A stretch of 64,000 nt of DNA from Diplodia intermedia (Eukaryota > Ascomycota > Dothideomycetes > Botryosphaeriales > Botryosphaeriaceae). Shown one piece after another: positions 23,608 to 35,868 of this stretch. A program made the translations under genes and the position numbers. The DNA lies in assembly GCA_021495925.1 (NCBI GenBank), contig JAKEKT010000032.1:62001-126000 (forward strand), written 5' to 3'. Numbering within the stretch: the first letter of the stretch is position 1; every line of letters begins with the position of its first letter. The notes under the pieces were generated by a model. That model saw only the letters and a program-made list of their open reading frames with translations, was not told where the DNA came from and did not search any database.

Positions 23608-24473
23608 GCCGATATGGAAGTCTTCGCGGCTGAACTTCAGGCCTGTGAGCCTTTCCAATGGGAGTATTCAGATCCCCACCGTCCCTACAACTCCAGTGCC
23701 CTCAATCCTAAGCTTTGGCTCGATGTATGAACAGACAACTGTTTTGCCAAGAACTTCACGTTTCACTGGATCAATTTCGGTCAAGGACTACGGCCAGGCT
23801 CGGAGATTGAAGGAGTGGAACGTTCGAACGCCACTGGCGAGCAAAACCCCTCCCGAATCTTGATCTCGTTTCTCCCACCGGGTTCCAAAACGGCGATGCA
23901 GAAAGCTTCTCAAGGATCATCTGTGACCCAATCTATTCTCTGACAAAGCGAACGGTGACAAGTTTCGCCCCGAATAGTTACACGGATTCTTCGCTCACGA
24001 TATCGAACGATATAAATCAAACGCTACCATTCAGCATGAGCGTAGCCGCCTTGAACAAAGAGCTAGCCAGAAATTTCTATTATGGTTGGGCAATACCGGA
24101 CGCGAATGGCTTGAAGGACTTTAGCCCTTGGTTTTGGTTACTGAACCAACTTCTCCCACATAAGCAAACAACAGCTTTTCGTGACTCCAGCCTCCTGGCG
24201 CAGGCGTCCCAGCAAGTTTTCCAAACGGCAGTGCCGCAATGGATCAATCTTGTCCATTTGTCTCCGTCGAAAAAGAATGTGGGGGGAACGGTACTCTCTT
24301 CCAGAGACAGGCTCTTCGTTGTTGCGCTACCTCTCCGGCTTATGGAAGCGTTTCTGGTATTGCTTGCCGCTGCCTGCATCATCACTTCAATCAGATGGCC
24401 CGCTGGAGCCACCAGACGAGACCTGGGACTACTGATGACGAAGGCTGTTCTTCTTTCCCAAAGTCCGAATTGA
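23608..24473 (+). pseudogene. DUF3433-type membrane protein, broken and truncated
   Basis: Remnant of a large fungal DUF3433 membrane protein. From 23608 one frame reads FAAELQACEPFQWEYSDPH, hits TGA at 23729-23731, continues through FTFHWINFGQGLRPGSE and SRILISFLPPGS, then stops near 23940. The reading resumes in another frame (IICDPIYSLTKRTVTSFAP) and runs to 24473, with the family's conserved end-of-domain pattern GGTVLSSRDRLFVVALPL followed by a membrane segment LVLLAAACIITSI. The family has two such domains and over 1000 residues; only about 290 are left. At least one stop and one frameshift are visible. It ends 45 bp from the alpha-galactosidase 3' end. The family call rests on recollection of its motif pattern. 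Confidence 0.6.
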
Positions 24474-24517
24474 CGCCGAGTCCGCCATGAGTTCTCGTCG
24501 CTTACTCTACATTGTAA

Positions 24518-25906
24518 TCAAGGTTGCAATATGAATACCTTGGTCTCATGGATCTCCAGCTCCACCGTCAGATTCCCGTGCACGTCTGGGATATCACGCT
24601 TGGCCCATATATCTCTCACCTCGAACGCCTGAAATCCATCGACGCCAGGGACTTCATCGAGCGGAATGGTGATGGTCGTGGTTGAGTTTCCCTCGTTGAA
24701 AGCCAGAATGACTATCCGATCATCCGTCAGCGGACCAGCCCAAACCTGGCTTTCCTTTTCCTGGCTCAAGTTTTCCAAGTAAGCTACGGCCTCCCCGAGG
24801 CTGTCTTGGGAAATGGCAATGATCTCAGGGTTCTTGAGGACGTCTAGACTCTCATTGGAAAGCGCTCTCAGGTCCGCTCCAATGATCAACGGAGACTTGA
24901 GCGCTGCCCAGAAGCTTTGATGAGTCTGCTGTTCGTGGAGAGTCATGTTTCCATTGCCAATCTCAAGCATGTCCATGTCGGCCCAGCTACCAGGTTTCTG
25001 GAACGCGGAGATCTCCCGCATCTTTCGTATGATGGTCAGGATACTGCATCCGGCGTAGCCAGTATTGAGGCAATACGCCGTTTTGCACTGTCACCGAGTC
25101 TGATCAGCCTAACGCTTGTGACAATGAGAGGTGGATGCTCACAGCGCAGTCTTTGCCTGTGTCGCTAAATACGTCTGTGATGTCCCCAGACATGCGATAT
25201 GACTGACCAATCTCTGCCAGCCTATTCGTCAATCAAATGGTCTCTCACGAAGGAGGACATTACTCACGGTCAGCCCAAAACCACGGAAACTGATGACCCC
25301 ATTGGCACAACGAATAGAAGATATCGCGCCCACTGTTCAACAACGCATCGCGCATGACAGCAAACCGCACCTGCGGGCTCTCGACATTCGCCGCAAAGCC
25401 ACCACAATTGTCGTACTTGAGGTAGTCCACCGTCCACTCAGCGTACGTAGCGGCGTCGAGTTCTTCATAGCCCCAGGATCCTGGCGAGAAGCCACAGTCA
25501 TGGATGCCGGCGTCGCTGTAGATTCCGAGTTGCAGGCCGTGGGCGTGGAGGTAGTCGGCCACGCCCTTGATGCCTCGGGGAAGTTTGGTCAGGTTGGCCT
25601 GCTGGCGTCCGTCGGCGGATCTTTCCGTGGCCTGCCACCCGTCGTCCAGGGTGAGGATGGTGTACCCGGCATCGCGTAGCCCGGTAGACACCAGGAGGTC
25701 TGCTGTCTGCTCGATGGTGCTCTGGTTGAAGTCATCCTTGAACGTGTTCCAGCTTTGACAATTCCCTGGTCAGATGAAAGAATGCTCGATGTGGCACACC
25801 AAGAGCGAGCTCACCTGTTCCATCCCATCTGGGGTGTCCTTGCTGATATTGCCAGGACCATTGGAACAAAAGATATACCAATCAATGGAAGAAGCGGTAG
25901 CTGCAT
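24518..25906 (-). CDS. Secreted alpha-galactosidase, GH27
   Basis: Hydrolyses terminal alpha-1,6-galactose from galactomannan or raffinose-type sugars; 405 residues, the normal length for the GH27 catalytic core plus beta domain. Exons: 25906-25815, 25752-25268, 25213-25143, 25087-24518. A signal peptide of about 20 residues ends in ISA before [13 protein letters not shown]. Substrate-binding LDDGW is followed by the nucleophile Asp145 in [11 protein letters not shown] and the acid/base Asp203 in [24 protein letters not shown] follows. The third exon could start at an alternative AG, but only 25213 keeps frame with a GTGAGT donor. It is divergent from the FAS1 gene with 344 bp between starts. 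Confidence 0.93.
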
Positions 25907-26250
25907 CGTGTTTGCCGCTGGAACGGCGGACTGCGAAGGCCCCGCAAAGTCTGAGAAGTTGATATATACTATTTTGTTCGTAGATGGATTTATTCCATCA
26001 TACAATTTGACTGTGCCGCTTCCTGTTCGCGGAGGAAGGCCGGAAGGAGATACAGAACCGAAGCGGGCCGATCTCCGACACTTATCCCGACGGCCACAAC
26101 CACAAGCTCGGCAAGTCTTCCCCGCCTCTAGTGGCGGAAGAAAAGGAAGAACGGAACACCTTGACCGTGCATCGCTGTGTACTCGAATCAACGATCCGTG
26201 GTTCCTTTCCTTGAAGGACGCGAATCTTTTTGTCGTCAGAGTCTCCCAGC
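25907..26250. promoter_or_regulatory. Divergent promoter, alpha-galactosidase / FAS1
   Basis: 344 bp between two divergent starts. No motif stands out. Confidence 0.5.
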
Positions 26251-27116
26251 ATGCCTCCCATTCCGGAAGTCGTCTTTGTATTCCTGCTCTTTCTCGCATC
26301 TGTATGTTTCGCAAGAGCGCCATTGAGCTATGTTGTTGAGCCAGAAGGTGTCTATGTTCCCACCAGGCCGGACAACATTGTCACCGTGTCGGACCTTCTC
26401 CAGTCTCGCACAGACTTGAGCAAGCTGGCTGAAATGATTGAAGCCCCCGCTGGTATGCAACAACCTCCGTTTCATTCTCTCACATCCCACTGGGCATCAT
26501 GTTTACAGATGTCTATTAGGATTTTCCAGAGCATTTGACACGTACCCGTCCTGGAACTTCACCTTTTTTGCCCCAAGCAATGACGCGTTCAACAACACTG
26601 GTACATATTTCGAAACCTATACAAGTACACCGTAAGAAAATCTATGCTTGCTGGCATGTCTTTTGAGCTCACGGTGCCGCCAAGAAAAGGAAAATGGTGG
26701 ATTGGCAATGTCCTCAACCATCACTATGTCCCGAATACCGCCCTGGAACAAAATGATTTCAACAGCACGTTGAGTAGAATCCAGGTGAGCCTTGGTAGTT
26801 TGGATTCTCTGTCACACTCAATATACTAATAAAGATGCAGACTGGGAGCTACTTATACGTGAGCACCCAAATTGTGGCGGATTCTCTGATCTTGAACGGG
26901 GTTGCACGAGTAGTTGAAGCTGACATACCGATAACGAACGTAAGTCTCCTGCCTTCTTTAATCATGAAGTAAGTAACATGAGGAGCGTAGGGTGTGGTAC
27001 ATATTATTGATCGCCTTCTCGATCCTTCAGCACAGATTTTCGAGAAGGACCTTCCTGAGGCCGACCAAAACTTCATTGCCGGAAGCTGTTCGGATCCTAC
27101 TTTGCCATACTGTTAA
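26251..27116 (+). CDS. Secreted fasciclin (FAS1) domain protein
   Basis: Small extracellular protein with one FAS1 adhesion fold, 212 residues. Exons: 26251-26452, 26520-26631, 26685-26784, 26841-26939, 26991-27116. The signal peptide is VVFVFLLFLASVCFA. The FAS1 H1 box is NFTFFAPSNDAF, the middle HHY motif is VLNHHYVPN, and the H2 region is VVEADIPITNGVVHIIDRLL. There is no GPI signal; the C-terminus is short and ends with two Cys. Three Asn-X-Ser/Thr sites are visible. FAS1 proteins mediate adhesion or wall association; a role in sugar use here is suggested only by position. Family identity is firm, although the exon joins are many and short. Confidence 0.82.
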
Positions 27117-27465
27117 AGCACATCGTTTGGGAGATTTGAAACTCTCAAATGCTGGAAGTCCGAGAGCTTCAGAGACGGAGGAGCTGGCCGGGACGCGGGA
27201 CAAGTGTCGGAAGCCACCCGCAACCCTGCCATCTGATCACCAGGAGGACGACATCAAAGTAGCATAGATCTCCCTTCAGAATCCTTGTATAGCTTGGAAG
27301 ATCTCAATCCCTGCATGTTGGTAGTGTAAAATCTACCCAAACCCAACGTCACTCGAATAAAAGCCGTTGAAAACCCCCCCCTCCTCAGCACCCAACGAAC
27401 CGCACTCCCGTTCCATATCCCCTCTACCCGAAACCGTTCTCCAACCCAAAAACCTCACCGTCCCC
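27117..27465. other. Intergenic, lyase promoter
   Basis: 3' flank of the FAS1 gene and the C-rich leader of the lyase gene. No motif stands out. Confidence 0.4.
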
Positions 27466-28732
27466 ATGCGATCCCCCCTCCTCCCCCTGCTCCTCCTCCT
27501 CCTCCCCCTCCCCCCCACCCTCGCCCTCGTCCCCGACCTCCCCACCGCCCTCGGCCCCATCCCCCTCCTCGCCACCCACCCCACCGACCCAACCCCCTTC
27601 CTCAAAACCCGCCCGAGCGACTTCGTCCACCCGGGCCTCTGGCACACGCACGCCTCGCTCTCGCGCATCCGCGCCCGCCTCGCCGCCGGCGCCGAGCCGC
27701 AGTCCTCCGCCTACGCCCTCTTCCGGGGCGACGCCTACTCGCAAGCAACCTACACGATGGCGGGCCCTTCCGCCGTGCTCGCCCGCGGCGGCGCAGCGAA
27801 CAACTACACCGCCTTCACCGCGGACGCGCGCGCGGCGTGGCAGAACGCGCTGATGTGGTGCCTCACGCGGTCGCGCGCGCACTGGGCGCGGAGCGCGGCG
27901 ATTCTGGATGCGTGGGGGGATGGGCTGGAGGAGGTTGTTGGGGTCGACCGCGCGCTGTTGGTGGGGCTGGAGGGGGACATGTTTGTCAATGCGGCGGAGT
28001 TGATGCGGTGGGAGGGCGGGTGGGTGGAGGGGGGCGCGTCGTGGCGCGGCGCCAGCGGGTTTTCGAATGCGTTGTACTGGCTGTTTGCGCGGCAGAGCGC
28101 GGCGGCGGGCGGGCAGGCGAATTACGGGATGGTGAGTGTGAAGGCCATGTTGAGTTTTGCTGTCTACCTGGATGATGTGGCGTTGTGGAATCACGCGGTC
28201 AATGAGTTTGTGAATAACCCGTGCGCCGGGGTGCTGGCTATGTATGAGCCGCGCACGGGGCAGTCGGTCGAGGCCGGGAGGGATCAAGGTGAGTGCGCGG
28301 GACGGCGACCCCCGTTGTGGACGTTTCTGAGACGGATGGACAGGGCACACGCAGTCGGGAATTGGTTGGACGGCGTTGGGCGCGCGCGTCGCTCAATCGC
28401 AGGGCGCTGACCTCTTCTCCCTGGGAGACAACCGCCTTCTGAAAGCTGCCGAGTATGCGGCCGCTTTCAACCTCAACCAGACGGTGCCGTATGACCCGTC
28501 GTGGTACCGGTGCGAGGCGGTGCTGGTTGGTGGACCTTGGGCGAACATTTCAAAAAACTCGTTCGGCGTGAGGAGTGCTCTCCCGGTCTGGAACCTGCCA
28601 TACTACGAGTATGTCAAGCGGAGAGGTCTGGAGGGCAAATGGACGTCTCAGGCGAAGCTGTCTGATGGTTATTTCGAGGGTCATGTCACCAGCGGCGATC
28701 ATCCGAGCTGGGGTGACCTTTTGTGGGCCTGA
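27466..28732 (+). CDS. Secreted alginate-lyase-like protein (PF05426)
   Basis: Predicted secreted polyuronide lyase of the alginate-lyase superfamily fold (alpha/alpha toroid), 403 residues. Exons 27466-28288 and 28344-28732. A very hydrophobic Leu/Pro signal peptide is followed by the family entry FVHPGLWHTHASLSRIRARL, the middle segment ANNYTAF, and across the splice site the signature EAGRDQGHTQSGIGW, where the Gln-Gly-His segment lies in the active-site groove. C-terminal PSWYRCEAVLVGGPWANIS may carry further cleft residues. The true substrate of the many fungal members is unproven; alginate, glucuronan or another polyuronide are candidates. The first two thirds of exon 1 use C-ending codons and the rest G- or T-ending codons. 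Confidence 0.85.
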
Positions 28733-29238
28733 TGCATCAGTCCCGAAGTCAATTAGCTTAACAGCTGCAGTTAAGTCCAGTGCGGGAAACATTCATGTAT
28801 GATTACCTGCTTCCACCCTTCCTCCAGCCGATCTCTGCTGTTTTCCGCGTTCCCCCCAGCAGATCTTCGCAGACGAGGCCGCGCGATTGGTGGTGCAACT
28901 CGTCGACGGGGGTCCTCCGTGACACAGCCCGAGCTCCGCCCACCGGCCTCGAGGAGCTCGGCCTCGCCTGATTGGCCTCTCAGCCGGGATCATCGGTGCT
29001 CATCTTGCAGGACACTCTCCCACCGGAATAGCTGCAGGGGCAGCCGGCTTGCATACAACATACTCTGGAGGCGGGGTTCCCCGCAGCTGCCACGCCAATT
29101 CTCCCGTGAGCGGCGCGATGGAACCATCCAAGTTGTATATCTTGAAAATTGGAGCTTGAGATACTAGCTGTCTCCTGTGCCATCTGAGAGGCTCAAATAT
29201 CAGCCCAACGTGCCCCGAAGGCATGAATCGAAGCCGAA
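28733..29238. other. Intergenic, Zn2Cys6 gene promoter
   Basis: No gene supported. Upstream region of the regulator. Confidence 0.4.
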
Positions 29239-32047
29239 ATGCCAAACGCAGCTTCTGACGCCGCGAAACCCCGGCCCGGTGGCGACAAGCGTCCATGGCA
29301 AACCCAAGACGAGGAGAACACGTCCGAGGGAAGAGATGCCGGGCCTGCGTACGTAATGGGAACAACATCTCCTGGAGCCTCGGCTGACTTGATCAAGCTG
29401 CCAAAGCTGTAGAAGGCGCAAGGCGAAATGCACCCGGCAGCAGCCATGCTCCCAGTGTGATAGCTCGGGTTTGCTCTCCACCATATTCCAATCAACTCCG
29501 ATTAGTAACGGTACTGTAGGGCTGGAGTGCGTCTACGAGGAGTCCAAGCTACGTCCGGGTTTCCGCACCGGTGCCATAGAATCTCTCAGCCAACGTGTCT
29601 GTAAGCATGCGGCAACAACCAATGGCACTCTTTCATTGCTGACAGGCGTAAGCGACGCTTGAGCAGATGTTGCTGGGCCAGTCGATGCTTTTGAGGCCGT
29701 TTCTGGACCGAGCATTCGCCACATCCGGGACCTCTGTTGGAACTCCGGAGGAAACCAATGATGGCGCAGCAATTTCTTCCCAAAGCCAGCATCTCAAGAG
29801 GAAGCTTATCGCTACTGCTGCAGCATCGCACTCCAACAGCGCACATCAGCTTGATCCTGATGTTCCTGTCGATCGTCCAGCAAAACGGCCACGAGTTGAT
29901 GCATCATCAGAGTCACTGCCCCCAGCTTCAGATCCACTTCTGCCTCCGCCGGAGGTGCTGAGAAGCCTGTTCGAACTCTACGCCTCACGCATCCATCCGT
30001 GGATACCCGTGCTTCACGTGCGTTCTTTCCGAGAAGAGATGGCGGACCCGAGCAGGCACCCCCGGCTGGTAACCATATTTCACGCCATTGTCAGTGTATG
30101 CGCCCGTTTCAGCACGGATGCCTACTTCAACGGACGAACCGACTTGAAAGACCTCTCCACGAGATGCCGCCATACCGTTATCCTCCAAAGCATGGAGACG
30201 GCCACGGTTCAAAACCTGCAAGCTCTGGTGATTGTTGCATTCGACATTGTAAGTGAAGTCCTTGGATGTTTGGTTTGCCTATTCATGTTAATGCTCATGG
30301 ACCAGATCGGAGGCGGTCGTGGCCCGATGGCATGGAGCCTCGTGAATTCGCTCACCAGATCCGTCGAGCAACTGCAACTGAGCGTGGAAGACCAGGACGA
30401 CGACGCGTCGAGGGAAAACACCGAGTACCTCTTTCACCGCATGTCCTTCCTCGGTAACGTCAACAGTTGGATAGAGTCCGAAGAACGTAGACGCATCTTT
30501 TGGAACGCCTTCTTGATGGACCGATTTTGCAGCATCGGGACGGGGTAAGTCTTGACACTCTCTGTGAGCTCCCTGGCTGACCAGGGCACGGAAAATAGCT
30601 GGAACAACAGCCTGACCAGAAACGATGTACGCCGACGTCTCCCTTGCGAGGGGCGCATCTGGGAAGCCGGGACTCCGACAATCACGCCATACTTCGGCAT
30701 CGGCGAGAACATGTCCCCATCTCAGCAGCAACCCACTCCGACAAGTGAGCGCGTCTCTGCCAACGAGAGCGAGGTTGAATCCATTGGCGGATTCGCTTTC
30801 TGCATTGAAGCCACGGAGAGCTTGAACTTGGTCACCAAGTTCTTTCTCCAGCACGGCATCAATTTCAAGAGCTCCCAGGGCATCCAGGTCTGGCTGATGA
30901 GATTTAAAGAGCTGGACCTTCGACTCGTCAGGTAGGTGAGGGTGACGAGCGACCCGGGCTTGAGACTGACGAGAAGTAGATGGCGACTGTTCTTACCCCC
31001 GAAATGGAGAACCGCTTGCGCTCTGAACGAGGACGGGAACATGGACCCAAACCTAACGTTGGCTCACATCACCCACAACGCGGCCGTCATCCAACTCCAT
31101 CAAGCCATTGCGTATCCGGTCAAGCAATGGCACCACTACTCAGCCACCCTTCCATCATCGACGTCGGCTGGTACCTGCCTCACAGCCGCAAAGGAAATCA
31201 TCATGATCGCAAAAGAGTTCCTGCGCGCCAGCGATGGCATCACGAATCCACAGTTCTCTTTCTGTCTCTTCATCGCCGGCCGGGTTCTATTAGGTACGCA
31301 GTCCGTCGTGGTTCGGACATGGACACTGACCAGAACAGCACATTCTGTACATTACACCCAGCTGGTTTCCGCGGACGTCTCCCATGCCTTATCACTGTTG
31401 CGTGAGATATCGACGCGTTGGAGTGGGGCACACTACACCGGAATCATCGATACGCAGGGAAACCTGGCCTCACGTTTTGCAGACCGCCTGGAAAAGGCGC
31501 ACGCAAGCCTCCGGGCAGGAAGCCACGACGTCTCGAATCCAGTCCTGGACATTCGCGAGCCAGCTTATTCAGAGCAGGCGGAGGCACAACAAGAAGACGA
31601 CTACCCGAAAGAGAGCGCGAGTCGTAGTGCGGTCCCTTCTTCCGGCGAAATACCGCAGAATGCCGCCGCTGGCAAAAGACCACAGACTCAGAACAATGGA
31701 GATTTGCTCGGTGTCCCTCCTCAGCCCATTGACAACGACCAATCACCCGATTCGATCAGCCTGGCTTTTCCACCTCTGCCCTTGTCTTTCCAGCAAGGTG
31801 GATTCAATGCCGGACAACTCGACCCGTTGAATGCGATGGACAACCCACACACATTTGCCTCACCAACAGCTCAAAGTTCGTACGCCGCGTTTGAAGATTT
31901 CAGGACCATCTTCGACGACTCTTTCCAACAGGTACGTATCCACTTCGAAGGCATCGAATCATGGCCACTTCTGACTCTCCGTAGGAACTTCGAGTCAGCA
32001 CATACTCCAATCTACAGGACTTGAGCAACCAAGGGCCGTTGAATTGA
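29239..32047 (+). CDS. Zn2Cys6 transcription factor with fungal_trans domain
   Basis: Fungal binuclear zinc-cluster regulator, 799 residues, nine exons: 29239-29348, 29398-29468, 29520-29600, 29653-30248, 30306-30544, 30599-30931, 30980-31293, 31339-31931, 31985-32047. The zinc cluster spans two introns: ACQSCRRRKAKCTRQQPC, then SQC and DSSGLEC, giving C-X2-C-X6-C-X5-C-X2-C-X6-C. It is followed by the linker ECVYEESKLRPGFRTGAIE and a coiled coil starting LEQMLLGQS. The fungal_trans domain starts at LFELYASRIHPWIPVLH and includes EERRRIFWNAFLMDR. The C-terminal 200 residues are acidic and Gln/Ser/Pro-rich. It lies among the lyase, MFS and GH88 genes, so it is the likely local regulator. The cluster-splitting intron 29469-29519 has an unusual GTTTGC donor. 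Confidence 0.9.
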
Positions 32048-32142
32048 GCGCAGCAAGGAAACTACATTTCTCAATCTCGAACAAATACCAGGCTGCAGTC
32101 GGCTCAAATCGAGTATCGGAAGTCGGGGTTCTGGTCATCTTT

Positions 32143-34139
32143 TCAGTATTTGACGCCTGCGTGATGGAGAAAACGAGATTCTACCTCTTTGTCTGTAAGG
32201 TCTTGCAGGGCAAGCCGCTGAGGATCAGCATTGCTACCGGTGTTGGAAGCCATCTGGAATCAGAGTAAGCGTGACCACTCTGCAGTCTGAGACAAAATCT
32301 ACCTACCTCTTCAGCTGTTCGGGAGGTGGAAGCAGCTTGGATGCTATTTCTTCGAGTCAAAATGAGCCTTGTGACGGCAATCTCTACGATAAAAATCACG
32401 TAAAGACATAGGTGGGCAGTGAAGCCGTGTCGGTATCGAGGAGCGTCACTGGTCTGGAAAAGCTGTGGAGCCGTCACTACAGAGGGTCAGCGAATCACAA
32501 AACTTGCTACAAGCCTCCGGTCTTGCTTACTGTTTCCAGCGGCCCAGGCGCTGGTGATCCGTCAGCCAAAGTCAGCCTTCAACTCACTGCATCGACGGCT
32601 TACATGAACGTCATGGAGAGCGTCACGCCCTTCTTCGTCTGTCCGGCAACGTTCCTCGATATAAGGGAGAAAATGAGATTCCCCTCGGCCAGAATGAACT
32701 GCGTGCAGTAAAAGGCTACCAGCAGGCCTCCAGCATTCATGGACGTCGGCGCTATCCCCATCAGAATCCCCGTTCCGGCGATGGCGGGAAGAGTCCAGAG
32801 CTTCATCATCAATGTCAGCCTTGATTCGCTCCAAAATCGACAGCAACTTACAAACATGACCAACAGCGTTTGCTTCGTCTTGCTAGCCAACATGGCCCCT
32901 CCGACCATGACAACAATCGTCACAGCCCCCTGGGCGATGTTCAGCAACTGCGTCTGCAGGACCGAGAAGCCGAGAGCGTTGACAATGAGGTTCGAGAAGA
33001 CGCCCAGACCGCCGATGATCAATGTGCTCGTGGTCTGCAGGAGCACGCAGCACCAGACGAACGGATCCGTCGCGGCCTCGACGACTTGGTGCCTTTTGTA
33101 GGTTTTGTTCTGCATCCCGGTCTGGTTGGCCCGGACGCGGGCGAACATCAGGCGTTTGTCGTCTTCGTCGTAGCACTTTGCCTTCATCGGGCTGTCGGGC
33201 AGGTACCATGCAATGAAGGCAGACCATAGCACGGTTGCGAGGCCGAGAACCATGAAGAGCAGCTGCCATGAGTAGACGGCTGCGTCCTTGAGGTGGGAGA
33301 TTCCGTACGCGATCAGGCCGCCGACCTGAGTGAATTAGAGATCCGTGGGCGGGAGAAGCAACAGATACGAGGTGCGAACTTACCATGAGTTGCAGTCCCA
33401 TCATGCAGTACCAAAGACTGGTAAGAACCGCTTGTTCCTCTCGAGTATACCACATTGCTGTTCTTCACGGTCTTCAGCCTGATTACTTGCTGACTTACAG
33501 CAAGGACTCACATGATGATGAAGGCAGGCTGGACGCAGGACTCGAAGACGCCGAGAAAGAAGCGTACAGCCATCAGAGCGCCCCAGTTGGTGGCTGCAGC
33601 GGAGCATGTCACCACCGCGCCCCACAGAAACACACTGCTTCAAGTCAGCCCATCTCCGTGGATGACGATGCCGGAGATGTACTTTGCAGCAAGATACTTG
33701 GCCACGGGTAGCTTCTGAAGCAGGAAGTTTGTCGGATACTCTCCTACAAGCACGCCCATGTAAAGAATCGTGCCGAGCCAGCTGAAGTCGTTGCCATGGA
33801 GATGGGCGTCGTCGGTGATGCCCATGATCGAGCTGAAGCCAAGGGTACCTTTGTCGAGGGCCTGGCAGAAATATGTCTAGCCAAGTTCGGTCAGCGCAAA
33901 GCGTCGTGAGAGCCCATCGTCTGGAAACCTACTCCGAGCATGACGACCAGGATGCGCTTGTTTATTTTTCTGAGCAGCCGCTTGTTCGTGGCGGGGTCGA
34001 TCTGAAGATGCACCGTGTCCTGGGCATACTGTTCAACCTCTGCGTCACCCCCGGCGCCTGCCCGGACCTTGGGATTCTCTTCCAGGTCTGCCTCATGGTG
34101 GATGACGGAGCTGTCTGCTTTATCTGCGGACCGGGCCAT
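32143..34139 (-). CDS. MFS transporter, DAL5/allantoate-permease type
   Basis: Anion:cation symporter subfamily of the major facilitator superfamily, 524 residues, twelve membrane segments. Exons: 34139-33933, 33876-33683, 33634-33512, 33462-33384, 33325-32852, 32800-32604, 32550-32531, 32476-32307, 32253-32143. Family marks: DPATNKRLLRKINKRI before TM1, the loop LGTILYMGVLVGEYPTNFLL, RFFLGVFESCVQPAFII, the MWYTREEQ motif, and APQLFQTSDAPRYRHGF near the end. The C-terminus ends with DLTDKEVESRF, as in Dal5 relatives. One exon is only 20 nt. These carriers take up acidic solutes such as allantoate, nicotinate, biotin and uronic acids. It is convergent with the Zn2Cys6 gene and divergent from the GH88 gene, pointing to uronate import. 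Confidence 0.92.
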
Positions 34140-34484
34140 TGGAACTTTGAACTTCGTCGAGAGACTGCGTCTCAGACTTTTCTTGGGGCAGGTAAGCTTC
34201 AGAAGGGCTTATCACTCGGGTCTCCACAACAGAGCGGGGCAGCGTGTCCGGGGGAGTGTGTCGTGGGCACATGATTCCCGGAACGTGTCCGAGACCGAGG
34301 CCGGTGCCCGTTCCCTCGTCGGAGCAGCGCCGGCCAATGTCCCGCAAAGCCGCAAGGCAACAATGCTCACCAGGAAAGCCTGGATGATTTGTTCTTATGT
34401 TGCCACTTAAAGTACCGGGGTAGGCTTCGTTCGTGCCTTATCAGAGTAGCAATTTCGTTTGATCAGTACCGACAAGGCTTCGCC
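34140..34484. promoter_or_regulatory. Divergent promoter, MFS transporter / GH88
   Basis: 345 bp between divergent starts, suggesting shared control. It contains several CGG/CCG triplets, including CCCGTTCCCTCGTCGGAG, of the type bound by Zn2Cys6 proteins. Confidence 0.55.
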
Positions 34485-35868
34485 ATGGATGGGAAGAATG
34501 GATTGACATCCGAGCTCGATGCTCTCTATTCGGATTCGGTCGTTGCGAAGATCTGGAAGGTAGCAAGCAAAGCCTTGAACAAAGTGAGTTCAGCATGCAC
34601 CCAAGGCGATCAACCTCAAACCTAACCCGGACAAAAGGACGAGCCGCCCTCGTCCTTCCCCGAGTACACAGAACCAGGCGGAACCAAGTACATCTACTCG
34701 GACGCCAGTTTCTGGACATGCGGCTTCTTCCCCGGCTGCCTCTACCTCCTCCGCGAGCGACAGCTCAAGTACCCGACGAGATTCCCGCAACACCACGACG
34801 GAAGACCCACGATCCACCCCACCGCACTGGAGTATGCCAGCAAATGGTGGGCCAGCGGCCCAAAGCAGCAAGCCTCGCGCACCGACACGCACGACCTGGG
34901 CTTCATGATCCAGCCGTGGGCGGCTGTGGGGTGGGCTCTCGACAACGACCCCTCCTGCCGCGCCGCCATCATCGCCGGCGCCCGCAGCCTGGCGACGCGC
35001 TTCGACGCGCGCGTCGGCGCGATCCGCAGCTGGGACGCGTGCGCGACGAAAGCGTACGCGTACCGCGACCCTCGCGCCGACTTCCTCGTCGTCATCGACA
35101 ACATGATGAGTGCGTAACCTCCCCCCGCAACCCTCCCCCCCGACACCAATTAACCACCCATCCACACACCGCGCAGACCTCGACCTCCTCTACCACGCCG
35201 CCGCCCTCACCGGCGACCTCGCCCTCGCCCACATCGCCACCACGCACGCCCTCACGACCCTCCGCACCCACGTCCGCCCCGACGCCTCGACCGCGCACCT
35301 CGTCGTCCACGACCCGGCCACCGCCGCCGTCAAGGCGACCCGCACGCACCAGGGGTACCGCGACGCCTCGTGCTGGGCGCGCGGCCAGGCGTGGGCCATG
35401 GCCGGCTTCGCGCAGGCGTACCGGCGGGTGCGGGAGCCGGCGTTCCTGGACGCCGCGCTGCGGACGTGTCGGTATTGGGTCGGCAGGACGAAGGGCGTGG
35501 TGCCGCCGTGGGATTTTGATGCTGAAGAGGAGAGGGGCGCGGGCGAGCCGAGGGATTCGAGTGCGGCGCTGGTGGCGGCGTATGCGCTGTTGGTGGTGTA
35601 TGAGACGTTGGTGGAGGAGGGGGGGAGGGGGGTGGAGGAGGCGGAGGGGTTTCTGAGCGCGGCGTTGCGGTGTGTGGGGGCGGTTGTTGAGGGGTGTTTG
35701 GGTCGGGGTGAGGGCGAGGGTGGGGAGCTGGAGTCGGTGGTGGGGCATGCGACGATTAATAACTTTGAACATGCGCTGAGGAGGTGGTCGGATACTGGGC
35801 TGGTGTATGCGGACTACTACTTTCTGCTGGTTGGGAATAAGCTCTTGGAGATGGGGCTTGTGAAATAG
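34485..35868 (+). CDS. Unsaturated glucuronyl hydrolase, GH88
   Basis: Removes the 4,5-unsaturated uronic acid left at oligosaccharide ends by polysaccharide lyases; 420 residues, (alpha/alpha)6 barrel. Exons 34485-34583, 34638-35109, 35177-35868. Family marks: FWTCGFFPGCLYLL, the THDLGFMIQPW segment with one catalytic Asp, YRDASCWARGQAWAMAGF with the second Asp and the Arg-Gly-Gln-Ala-Trp motif, and DSSAALVAAYALL. There is no signal peptide, so it probably acts in the cytosol on imported oligomers. It shares a divergent promoter with the MFS gene and is followed by the aldolase. The 3' part is strongly G/T-ending in codon use. Confidence 0.93.

Noticed and set aside
25222..25263. Alternative 42-nt intron in the alpha-galactosidase with a GTAATG donor
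   Set aside because: A 54-nt intron with GTGAGT and CAG keeps frame and gives a better family match ([14 protein letters not shown]).
32280..32306. A 27-nt intron in the last MFS exons
   Set aside because: Too short for a fungal intron. The alternative 53-nt intron 32254-32306 gives the family ending DLTDKEVESRF.
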